Of a stretch of 12,054 nt of DNA, positions 1 to 6,288 are shown one piece after another. Below the pieces are notes generated by a model that saw only the letters and a program-made list of their open reading frames with translations, did not search any database and had not been told where the DNA came from. The stretch lies in assembly GCA_019105125.1 (NCBI GenBank), contig JAHRWO010000390.1, positions 1 through 12,054 on the forward strand. The letters run 5' to 3'. The translations under genes and the position numbers were made by a program. The stretch is from Flavobacterium sp. GTDB taxonomy: Bacteria > Bacteroidota > Bacteroidia > Flavobacteriales > Flavobacteriaceae. How positions within the stretch are numbered: position 1 is the stretch's first letter; each line of letters begins with the position of its first letter.

Positions 1-506
1 ATTCTGGGGTAAATTATTATGAAATTCATTCACTTCTGGATCAATTACAAAATTCAGCGATAACTTCAGCGGATATTCACACTATTCTAAATACCGATTT
101 TGTTAGCGGAAATCAGTTTCAGGGACAATTGTTATATGAAAATGCACAAGCTACTTTCGATAAATTAAATTTAAATGGAGATGACTTCAAAATTTTGTTT
201 GATGCTGCAATAAAAAATCAAACCGCTGCAGTCGGCGCTTCTGGAGCTATTTATGGATTATTAGTAGCCTTTGCCTTTATGTTTCCTAATGCCGAGTTGA
301 TGATGATGTTTATTCCGGTTCCTATTAAAGCAAAATATTTTGTTCCTGTGATTGTATTGCTTGATTTATTCTCAGGAGTAACTGGATTTAGCCTTTTTGG
401 TGGAAATATTGCCCATTTTGCACACGTAGGCGGTGCTTTAATTGGTTTTATTATGATGTGGTATTGGAAGAAAAATCAGTTTAATCAAAATCGTTGGGAC
501 AGATGA
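1..506 (+). CDS. Rhomboid family intramembrane serine protease, C-terminal part (5' end outside window)
   Basis: The frame is open from base 3 to the TGA at 504-506, so this is the last 167 codons of a gene that begins upstream. It is a rhomboid protease, which cleaves membrane proteins inside the bilayer using a Ser-His dyad. The GASGAIYG motif carries the catalytic serine (codon 240-242) at the start of a hydrophobic helix, and AHVGGALIGF near the C-terminus supplies the catalytic histidine. About 75 residues before the serine motif are polar and hydrophilic (much D, N, Q), an extended loop longer than in the neighbouring paralogue, which has only a short link there. The protein ends in a short basic, Asn/Gln-rich tail. 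A second rhomboid gene follows 131 bases downstream. A methionine-like start at 129 (TTG) is not the real start because the frame continues upstream. Substrates cannot be inferred. Confidence 0.9.
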   Translation, partial: SGVNYYEIHSLLDQLQNSAITSADIHTILNTDFVSGNQFQGQLLYENAQATFDKLNLNGDDFKILFDAAIKNQTAAVGASGAIYGLLVAFAFMFPNAELMMMFIPVPIKAKYFVPVIVLLDLFSGVTGFSLFGGNIAHFAHVGGALIGFIMMWYWKKNQFNQNRWDR

Positions 507-513
507 TAGTATT

Positions 514-533
514 CAGTTTACAGTTGCAGTGTT
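514..533. repeat. Short degenerate CAGT-unit repeat
   Basis: Just after the first rhomboid gene, three units beginning with CAGT (cagttta, cagttg, cagtgtt) follow one another directly. The array is short and imperfect, so it could be chance in AT-rich spacer. From memory, flavobacterial intergenic regions often hold similar AACTG/CAGTT-rich stretches. No function is claimed. Confidence 0.35.
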
Positions 534-598
534 CATTTATCTTGTTGAACTCATTTTAGTATCTTCTTAGGCTTTATTATTACACAGAGACTCAAGTT

Positions 599-628
599 TT
601 GAACTTGAAATTGAACTTGAATTTGAAA
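599..628 (+). repeat. Tandem hexamer array (TTGAAN)x5 before the second rhomboid gene
   Basis: Five back-to-back hexamers read TTGAAC, TTGAAA, TTGAAC, TTGAAT, TTGAAA with no interruption and end 9 bases before the ATG at 638. A 7-bp inverted repeat (592-598 with 602-608, loop TTG) overlaps the left end. Each unit contains the TTG of a flavobacterial -33 element, and TGAATTTG at 618-625 differs from the -7 consensus TAnnTTTG at one fixed position. The array could therefore influence the promoter or leader of the downstream gene, but that is inference. Copy number could vary by slippage. Confidence 0.75.
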
Positions 629-637
629 ATTTAGATT

Positions 638-1492
638 ATGAACATTTTAGACGATTTAAAACTACAATACAAAACAGGTGGCATGGTGCAAAAGTTAATC
701 TTTTGGAATATTGGTTGCTTTCTGTTGTCTTTGGTATTTTTTTATAGTTTTTCTGTTGGAAGTTTTCAAATCCCAACATGGATTGCTTTGTCGTCTGATT
801 TAGGTACGTTTATTAGAACACCTTGGACATTGGTTACTTTCAATTTTTTTCATTATGGATTTTTTCATTTGATATTTAATTTGATAGTACTTCATTTTTC
901 AGGACGATTGTTTTCAACTTATTTCACAGATAAGCAATTGCTTGGTGTTTATGTTTTAGGTGGCATTTTCTCTGGAATTACCTTTGTGCTTTCCTATATC
1001 ATTATTGGAAAAGCAGGATTATTAGTAGGTGCTAGCGGAGCTATCATGGCAATTTTATTGAGCGCTACAACTTATGCTCCTTTTATGTTGTTGCGCATTC
1101 CGTTGATTGGAATTGTAAAGCTTTGGCATGTCACTTTTGTCATTTTATTAATCGATTTGATTCAATTGCCATTGGACAATACAGGTGGACATATAGCGCA
1201 TTTAGGTGGTGCACTTTTTGGTTTTCTTTATATCAAGTTATTACAATCGGGAACCGATTTGAGTAAAGGAATTTCGATGATTTTAGATTTCTTTGTTAAT
1301 CTTTCTAAACCGAAGAAAAAAACACCTTTCAAAAAGGTGCATCGCAACACAACAAAAAAAACGGTAAATTCGTTTTCAGAAAAAGATATTACTCAAAAAC
1401 AAATTGATGATATTCTAGATAAAATCAGTAAGTCGGGTTATGATAGTTTAACAAAAGAGGAAAAGGAATTTCTTTTTAAAGCAGGAAAATAA
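638..1492 (+). CDS. Rhomboid family intramembrane serine protease with C-terminal DUF6576-like tail
   Basis: Complete 284-residue rhomboid protease, predicted in the inner membrane with about six helices between residues 20 and 205. Family marks are visible: a FHYGFFHLIFN segment (His77, Asn81) corresponds to the conserved HxxxN of helix 2; GASGA at 131-135 carries nucleophile Ser133; HIAHLGGALFG at 185-195 carries the likely catalytic His188. After the last helix comes a strongly basic linker (about 223-242), then a small helical segment (about 246-284, rich in K, E and D) resembling the DUF6576 tail of Bacteroidota rhomboids. The ATG at 638 is preceded by an A/T-rich leader and gives a sensible cytoplasmic N-terminus. 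The stop TAA at 1490-1492 shares its last A with the ATG of the next gene (TAATG), implying translational coupling. It is a diverged paralogue of the upstream rhomboid. Substrate unknown. Confidence 0.93.
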   Translation: MNILDDLKLQYKTGGMVQKLIFWNIGCFLLSLVFFYSFSVGSFQIPTWIALSSDLGTFIRTPWTLVTFNFFHYGFFHLIFNLIVLHFSGRLFSTYFTDKQLLGVYVLGGIFSGITFVLSYIIIGKAGLLVGASGAIMAILLSATTYAPFMLLRIPLIGIVKLWHVTFVILLIDLIQLPLDNTGGHIAHLGGALFGFLYIKLLQSGTDLSKGISMILDFFVNLSKPKKKTPFKKVHRNTTKKTVNSFSEKDITQKQIDDILDKISKSGYDSLTKEEKEFLFKAGK

Positions 1493-2535
1493 TGCCAAAA
1501 CAATCTTGGTTTAGTAGAATTATGTTTTTTTTTAATACAGTGCTTACTGTATTGACTTTTCTTGCGTATTTGTTGCCTTTCTTAGCGCCTAAAGCCTTTC
1601 CTTTTTTAAGTGTATTGACACTAATTCTTCCCTTGTTTTTGATTTTGAATTTCTTCTTTTTTGTTTTTTGGTTATTGCAACTAAAAAGACAAATGTTACT
1701 TTCAGGATTAGTATTATTACTTGGAATTACCTTCATTAATCGTTTTTATAAATTTTCGGAAACCAATCTTCCACCAGAAGATGGCGACTTTACTTTAATG
1801 AGTTATAATGTCCGACTTTTTAATTTGTATGAATGGCTTCCTCAAGGTGATGTTCCTGAACAAATCTCAAAATTAATTGATGAAAAGCATCCAGATATTT
1901 TGTGTTTACAAGAATTTTCGCCTAACGCTAATGTGTCAGTAAAAAAATACCCACACAGTTTTGTAAAGTTATATGGTGGGAAAAATAAATATGGTCAAGC
2001 TATTTATTCCAAATATAAAATGATTGAAAAGGGAGAAATTCAATTTCCTAATACAAGCAATAATGTTATTTATGCCGATATTTTAAAAGGTAAAGATACC
2101 TTACGAATTTATAGTATGCACCTGCAATCTATTAAAATCAGTACTGATATACACGAAGATCTTAATCAAGAAAAATCAAAGTTTATTTTTATGCGAATTA
2201 GTGAAGCATTTACGCTTCAACAGCAACAAGCAGAAATTATTAAAAAACACTTTGATGAGTGTAACTATCCAAAAATCATCTGTGGTGATTTGAATAATAG
2301 TGCTTTCTCTTACGTGTATAGAACGGTGAAAGGAGATATGAAAGATGCTTTCGAACAAGCAGGAAAAGGTTTTGGAAAGTCGTATAATTTTAAATATTAT
2401 CCAGCCAGAATTGATTATGTTTTCGTTGAAAATAATATCGAGGTGAAAGAATTTACATCTCTAGATTCTTTTGTTCAAAGTGATCATTTCCCTCAATTGA
2501 CGAGATTAAATTTGGTTAAAAAAACAGAAGAATAA
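1492..2535 (+). CDS. Membrane-anchored endonuclease/exonuclease/phosphatase (EEP) family protein
   Basis: 347 residues. The N-terminal 80 hold two to three hydrophobic helices (about 11-32, 37-63 and 67-83), then a catalytic EEP domain (about 99-343). Signature residues of the DNase I/ExoIII/sphingomyelinase superfamily are present in order: SYNVRLFN with Asn106, LCLQEF with metal-binding Glu141, YSMHLQS with His210, CGDLNNS with Asp266 and Asn268, RIDYVF with Asp308, and the closing SDHFP with Asp331-His332. All catalytic positions are intact, so it should be an active metal-dependent phosphodiester hydrolase. Whether the substrate is nucleic acid, lipid or phosphoinositide-like cannot be told. 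The membrane anchor suggests the domain is displayed at the cytoplasmic membrane, probably on the outer face, which argues against simple DNA repair. Its ATG overlaps the upstream rhomboid stop by one base. It converges with the WbqC-family gene, one base separating the two stop codons. Confidence 0.92.
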   Translation: MPKQSWFSRIMFFFNTVLTVLTFLAYLLPFLAPKAFPFLSVLTLILPLFLILNFFFFVFWLLQLKRQMLLSGLVLLLGITFINRFYKFSETNLPPEDGDFTLMSYNVRLFNLYEWLPQGDVPEQISKLIDEKHPDILCLQEFSPNANVSVKKYPHSFVKLYGGKNKYGQAIYSKYKMIEKGEIQFPNTSNNVIYADILKGKDTLRIYSMHLQSIKISTDIHEDLNQEKSKFIFMRISEAFTLQQQQAEIIKKHFDECNYPKIICGDLNNSAFSYVYRTVKGDMKDAFEQAGKGFGKSYNFKYYPARIDYVFVENNIEVKEFTSLDSFVQSDHFPQLTRLNLVKKTEE

Positions 2536-2536
2536 T

Positions 2537-3151
2537 TTAAATCTTTTGAATTTTCAAATAATCCACAGCGTATCTACCTTCATTAAATAGTAAGTCTAAA
2601 ATGCTTAAGTTGTTAAGAAAACCATGTTTTTCTTCGAATACTTGGGTGTATTCTTCTAATTGTGTAGAGTCTTTCTTTCCGTTTGCCAAATGTCTGAAAT
2701 CTTTAAAATTAGGAACGTCATGGAAAAATTCCGTTGTCTTATCTGTTTGGATGGTAATTCCTAAAGATTCGTTTACTAATTCAAAAATTTCCAAATTCAA
2801 ATCCATTAAAAATTCATGTCTTTTTTCGAATAATGGACGAAAATCATCTTCAAAATATTCGAAAAAAGGCGAAGTTCTGTAAGCAGCTTCTAAGGATTTA
2901 AAGTGGTTTTTTTGCCATCCAAAATCGTTTTCAACACGAACATCTTTATATTTTTGATGTTTATCTTTTGAATGTTTTACAGGAATATTTAACAATTGAA
3001 CTCCGTTTGGACTATAAATATACATCCTATTTCTGTTCGTTTGTTTTTGGAAATTGTCTTCCATTTCAAACGTAACCGAATCCGCCTGAAGTATTGCTAC
3101 ATAATGACTAATCGATGGAAAATAAGTGGGATGTATAAGAATGTTGTTCAT
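2537..3151 (-). CDS. WbqC family protein
   Basis: 204 residues, matching the WbqC-like family (PF08889) in length and sequence style. The N-terminal IHPTYFPSISHYVAIL resembles the family's conserved opening (a P-x-YFP step followed by an aromatic helix). QKQTNRNRMYI near residue 35 and the LNIPVKH near 55 match the conserved core, as does a YKDVRVENDFGWQKNHFKSLEAAY-type block around residues 68-91. There is no signal peptide or membrane helix, so it is likely cytoplasmic. The family is named from an O-antigen gene cluster, but its biochemical role is not established; a part in surface polysaccharide or sugar-nucleotide metabolism is only suggested. It lies 86 bases after lepB in the same direction, separated by a hairpin with terminator features, so it may be transcribed by read-through or from its own promoter. 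Its 3' end abuts the convergent EEP gene. Confidence 0.88.
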   Translation of the reverse strand: MNNILIHPTYFPSISHYVAILQADSVTFEMEDNFQKQTNRNRMYIYSPNGVQLLNIPVKHSKDKHQKYKDVRVENDFGWQKNHFKSLEAAYRTSPFFEYFEDDFRPLFEKRHEFLMDLNLEIFELVNESLGITIQTDKTTEFFHDVPNFKDFRHLANGKKDSTQLEEYTQVFEEKHGFLNNLSILDLLFNEGRYAVDYLKIQKI

Positions 3152-3162
3152 GATAAATTATT

Positions 3163-3225
3163 GTTTTTAAAAACACGAATTTCACTAATCATCACAAGTT
3201 ATTTCGTGCTAATTAGTGAAATTCG
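3163..3225 (-). terminator. Perfect 14-bp hairpin plus T-run after lepB, probable intrinsic terminator
   Basis: In the 86-base gap after lepB, CGAATTTCACTAAT (3176-3189) and ATTAGTGAAATTCG (3212-3225) are exact inverted complements around a 22-base loop. Allowing one bulged base extends the stem by three pairs. Read on the minus strand (the lepB direction) the stem is followed at once by TGTTTTT, the arrangement of a rho-independent terminator, although the stem is AT-rich. The T-run is half of a 12-bp palindrome, GTTTTTAAAAAC (3163-3174). The hairpin begins 12 bases after the lepB stop, and its stem ends 24 bases before the WbqC start codon. The motif family (ATTCGTG / CACGAAT arms) resembles palindromes I recall as scattered through flavobacterial genomes, so it may equally be a dispersed repeat. 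Confidence 0.65.
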
Positions 3226-3237
3226 GTTAAAATTATA

Positions 3238-4953
3238 TTAAGCTTCTTCTTTCTTTTTCTTCTTTTTTCTGAAGTAATCAAAAGCAAAATAACCTGCTAA
3301 AGCAATTAAGAAAAATTGGAAATACGATTTTGGCTGACCATCACCGCTAACTGTAGTGAATAATCTATCCCAACGAATGCTCCAATTTTTGATTCCATCG
3401 TTGATTCCATCGATACTCATCCAAATGAAAATTGGTTTTCCAACGATGTGATCTGCTGGGACAAATCCCCAATAACGAGAGTCTAAGGAATTGTGACGGT
3501 TATCTCCCATCATCCAATAATAATCTTGTTTAAAAGTATAAGAAGTGGCAACCTGACCATTAATGCGGATTTCATCACCATTTACTTTCAAGTCGTTTCC
3601 TTCGTACTCACCAATTATCTTTTTATAAAGCGGTAAGTTTTCTTTATTTAGAGTAACCGTTTTTCCTGCTTCTGGAATGTAAATTGGTCCCATGTTATCA
3701 CGGTTCCAATTGTTTTTTAAAGAAGGTTTTCCGTCTAAAATATCTGTAAATATTCCGTCCTCAGCATCTTTACTAATTTGACGTTTTACCGAAATAATTC
3801 TGCTGTCAGATTTGAGTTGTTCATATTTTTCAGCTGTTAAATTTCCATAAAAATAACTTGGAGAAATCATCAAGCCTAACTTATTATAAATTTCCTGGTC
3901 AACCTGACCTGTTACAGCTGTAGTTAAAGTGTCTCTAGATATTTCCTCAAATGCATATCTACTAATCAGTTCATTCTTGAATTCAGGTTTGTCCCAAATT
4001 TCATTTTTGATCTCAAATAAAGGATAGCCTTCAGTAATTTGATAAAAACTTTTTATTTCATCAGGATTTACATTATTGGTTTTAATCAAGTAAAAATACT
4101 GAGGTTTTGCTCTTTCTGGAAGAATCGATTCTTTTCCATTAATAAAAATGATACCATTTCTAATTTCAAAATTATCTCCAGGAATAGCTGTACAACGTTT
4201 TACGTAGTTGGTTTTTTTATCGATTGGTTTGTCATATCTTTTATCTGCCGCTTTGTACATGTGAAATAAAGTGTCAGCAGGCCAGTTAAATACTACAATA
4301 TCATTACGTTCAATTTTTTGTAATGCTGGAAATCGGAAATAGGGTAATGAAGGTTTTGAAGTATACGATTTTACTTTTGCAATCGGTAAAGTGTCATGAA
4401 CCATTGGTGCAGCAATAGGTGTCATTGGAGTTCTTGCTCCGTAATGGAATTTACTCACAAATAAGAAGTCACCTACTAATAGTGACTTTTCCAACGATGA
4501 TGTCGGAATAGTATAAGGTTGAATAAAGTAGGTATGTACAATAGTAGCCACCACAATAGCAAATGATAACGAACCTAAAGTATCCATTGTTTTGTTTGGT
4601 GCTGTTAAATCTCGATTAGCGTGATAAGTTGTTTCTTGTGTGTAATTTATATAAGCAATGTAAAGTCCTAAAGTAACTACTCCTAAAATCATATCAAGAG
4701 TTGATTTCTTACCAAAAGTTCTTAAGGTTTCAATCCAAATGATTGGGAACATAAATAAGTTAATCACAGGAATGAAAAGGAGTAAAACCCACCATTTTGG
4801 TCGGTTTATGATTTGCATTAAGACAATTCCGTTGTAAACTGGAACAAATGCTTCCCATGCTTTTCTATCTGCTTTTACATATAATTTCCAAGTTCCAATT
4901 CCGTGAATTACTTGAACTAATAGGATAAAGATTAACCAACCTGATATTTCCAT
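3238..4953 (-). CDS. lepB: Signal peptidase I (leader peptidase), long Bacteroidota form
   Basis: 571 residues, much longer than the 324 of E. coli LepB. It removes signal peptides from exported proteins at the periplasmic face of the inner membrane. The first 110 residues hold three hydrophobic helices (about 4-20, 54-75, 86-103) with charged links, an added membrane domain reminiscent of DUF5684. A further helix (127-143) leads into the catalytic part. Box B reads IPTSSLEKSLLVGD, with Ser153 aligning to the nucleophile. Box D reads YVKRCTAIPGD, with Lys252 as general base. Box E, MMGDNRHNSLDSRYWGFVP (481-499), is canonical. Between boxes D and E lies an insertion of roughly 150-190 residues. 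A C-terminal helix (544-560) and a tail of consecutive lysines follow. Around the nucleophile the usual Met and Pro are replaced (SLEKS), which appears normal for flavobacteria from memory. The ATG is preceded by TAAAA and lies 36 bases after dapB. Confidence 0.95.
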   Translation of the reverse strand: MEISGWLIFILLVQVIHGIGTWKLYVKADRKAWEAFVPVYNGIVLMQIINRPKWWVLLLFIPVINLFMFPIIWIETLRTFGKKSTLDMILGVVTLGLYIAYINYTQETTYHANRDLTAPNKTMDTLGSLSFAIVVATIVHTYFIQPYTIPTSSLEKSLLVGDFLFVSKFHYGARTPMTPIAAPMVHDTLPIAKVKSYTSKPSLPYFRFPALQKIERNDIVVFNWPADTLFHMYKAADKRYDKPIDKKTNYVKRCTAIPGDNFEIRNGIIFINGKESILPERAKPQYFYLIKTNNVNPDEIKSFYQITEGYPLFEIKNEIWDKPEFKNELISRYAFEEISRDTLTTAVTGQVDQEIYNKLGLMISPSYFYGNLTAEKYEQLKSDSRIISVKRQISKDAEDGIFTDILDGKPSLKNNWNRDNMGPIYIPEAGKTVTLNKENLPLYKKIIGEYEGNDLKVNGDEIRINGQVATSYTFKQDYYWMMGDNRHNSLDSRYWGFVPADHIVGKPIFIWMSIDGINDGIKNWSIRWDRLFTTVSGDGQPKSYFQFFLIALAGYFAFDYFRKKKKKKEEA

Positions 4954-4989
4954 TTTTAATATCGTTTACTTGTTAAATTGTCTAATTGT

Positions 4990-5697
4990 TTATTTTGAGT
5001 TTAATCCCAAAACATCTTTCATGGTGAAAACACCTTTTTTACCTACCAACCATTCAGCTGCAACAACAGCTCCTAAAGCAAAACCTTCTCTGCTGTGAGC
5101 TGTGTGCTTGATTTCGATCTGATCCACTTCACTATCGTAGAAAATACTATGTGTTCCTGGAACGTTTTCGATGCGTTTTGCTTCAATATGAATTTCGTTG
5201 CTAATTGGAGTTTCCAGTGTCCAATTGGCATAATCTGTATGCTTGATAACGCCTTCTGCTAATGTTATTGCTGTTCCACTAGGTGCATCTAATTTTTGTG
5301 TGTGATGAATTTCTTCCATCGAAACGTTGTATTGTTTCAAGTTGGTCATCATTTTGGCTAAATATTCATTCAATTCAAAAAATACATTTACGCCTAAGCT
5401 AAAATTAGACGCATAAATAAAACTTCCATTTTTATCTTCACATAGTTGTTTCATTTTCGCATAATCGGCTAACCAACCTGTTGTTCCTGAAATAACAGGA
5501 ATTCCATTATTTAAACATTCAGAAATATTAGCAACCGCACTATCTGGAACACTAAAATCGATAGCAACATCTGCAATTGATAATCCTTCAAATGTGTTAT
5601 TTTGATCTTTTTTTAATACGATTTCATGACCTCTTTCTAAAGCTATTCTTTCGATAACTTTTCCCATTTTTCCATATCCTAATAATGCTATTTTCAT
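4990..5697 (-). CDS. dapB: 4-hydroxy-tetrahydrodipicolinate reductase
   Basis: 235 residues, the short Bacteroidota form (E. coli has 273). It reduces 4-hydroxy-tetrahydrodipicolinate to tetrahydrodipicolinate with NAD(P)H, supplying meso-diaminopimelate for peptidoglycan and lysine. The Rossmann loop GYGKMG is at 7-12, AIDFS at 45-49, GTTGW at 71-75 and ASNFSLGVN at 96-104. The active-site block EIHHTQKLDAPSGTA spans 129-143 with the catalytic histidine pair (131-132), Lys135 and substrate-binding SGT (140-142). All key residues are intact. It lies 30 bases downstream of the DUF5683 gene and 36 bases upstream of lepB in the same direction, so it is probably co-transcribed with the parAB cluster. 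I see no lysine riboswitch or own promoter in the 30-base gap. Confidence 0.97.
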   Translation of the reverse strand: MKIALLGYGKMGKVIERIALERGHEIVLKKDQNNTFEGLSIADVAIDFSVPDSAVANISECLNNGIPVISGTTGWLADYAKMKQLCEDKNGSFIYASNFSLGVNVFFELNEYLAKMMTNLKQYNVSMEEIHHTQKLDAPSGTAITLAEGVIKHTDYANWTLETPISNEIHIEAKRIENVPGTHSIFYDSEVDQIEIKHTAHSREGFALGAVVAAEWLVGKKGVFTMKDVLGLNSK

Positions 5698-5727
5698 ATA
5701 AGTTAGTAGTTGTGTTATCTGATTTTG

Positions 5728-6288
5728 TTAAAAGCGATAAGTAACTGTCATACCGTAGCTAAAGCGATAATCTAAAAGATTTTGGTTCATATCAGGTTTT
5801 AGAGATAGATTATCATTAACGTTAAATTGCGTTAAATGCGCATCAATGTTAGCATCAATGATATTTAAGATATAAATTCCAGCAGTAATTAATGCCGATA
5901 AATCTCTGTTTCTTTGATGAAATTTTTGAGCTCGAATTAATCTATCGTTATCTAATCGACCAAATAAAGGATGGTTTGGATCTGAAGTTCCATCTAAACG
6001 TCTTTTATATTCGTCTCGATATTCGTGATATTTTTTTTGATTAAAGTTATAGTTGTAAATCCCTAATCCTAAACCTCCGTAAACGATAGGTACTTTCCAA
6101 TATTTTTTATTGTAAACTTGACCTAAACCAGGAACAAGTGCTGAATAAAAAGCTGCTCTTGCAGGACGATTCGGGTCGATAATCGTTTTTACAGTATCTT
6201 TTGGAATCAAACTGATTTCTTCTTGTGCTTTTCCTTCAAAAGTTAGAAAAAGACAAGTTAAAATAAATATGTAGTGGAGCTTTTTCAC
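5728..6288 (-). CDS. DUF5683 domain-containing exported protein, GTG start
   Basis: 186 residues. An N-terminal signal peptide (basic MKK, hydrophobic 6-17, likely cleavage near GKA-Q at 19-22) directs it to the envelope. A conserved-looking block follows, PNRPARAAFYSALVPGLGQ (39-57), then a hydrophobic Gly-rich segment VPIVYGGLGLGIYNYNF (66-82). A charged stretch with many Tyr, Arg and Lys (84-128) comes next, then a second hydrophobic segment with DANIDAHL (145-152) and an aromatic C-terminus (TYRF). This pattern matches the DUF5683 family of Bacteroidota, whose function I do not know. The start is GTG (6286-6288), overlapping the parB stop TAG by one base (TAGTG), so translation is probably coupled to parB. 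No in-frame ATG gives a better start, and the signal peptide supports the GTG. The tie to parB is a conserved-neighbour hint, not proof of a segregation role. Confidence 0.85.
   Translation of the reverse strand: MKKLHYIFILTCLFLTFEGKAQEEISLIPKDTVKTIIDPNRPARAAFYSALVPGLGQVYNKKYWKVPIVYGGLGLGIYNYNFNQKKYHEYRDEYKRRLDGTSDPNHPLFGRLDNDRLIRAQKFHQRNRDLSALITAGIYILNIIDANIDAHLTQFNVNDNLSLKPDMNQNLLDYRFSYGMTVTYRF

Noticed and set aside
1476..1736. Minus-strand open frame of 86 codons over the end of the rhomboid gene and the start of the EEP gene
   Set aside because: It lies opposite two well-supported genes, its residues are low-complexity Lys/Asn/Ile from antisense of membrane-helix codons, and no family is recognisable.
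2545..2558. TTTGAA-TT-TTCAAA palindrome near the convergent gene ends as a bidirectional terminator
   Set aside because: The stem is six AT-rich pairs with a two-base loop and lacks flanking T-runs; it also lies in the WbqC coding region.
2996..3241. Plus-strand open frame covering the WbqC gene start and the hairpin region
   Set aside because: It is antisense to the WbqC gene and reads through the inverted repeat; the residues show no recognisable domain.
4039..4269. Plus-strand open frame inside lepB
   Set aside because: Antisense shadow of a strongly supported coding region, rich in Phe/Ile with no motif.
5698..5727. Lysine riboswitch or separate promoter before dapB
   Set aside because: The gap is only 30 bases, far too short for a lysine riboswitch, and no -33/-7 pair is visible.
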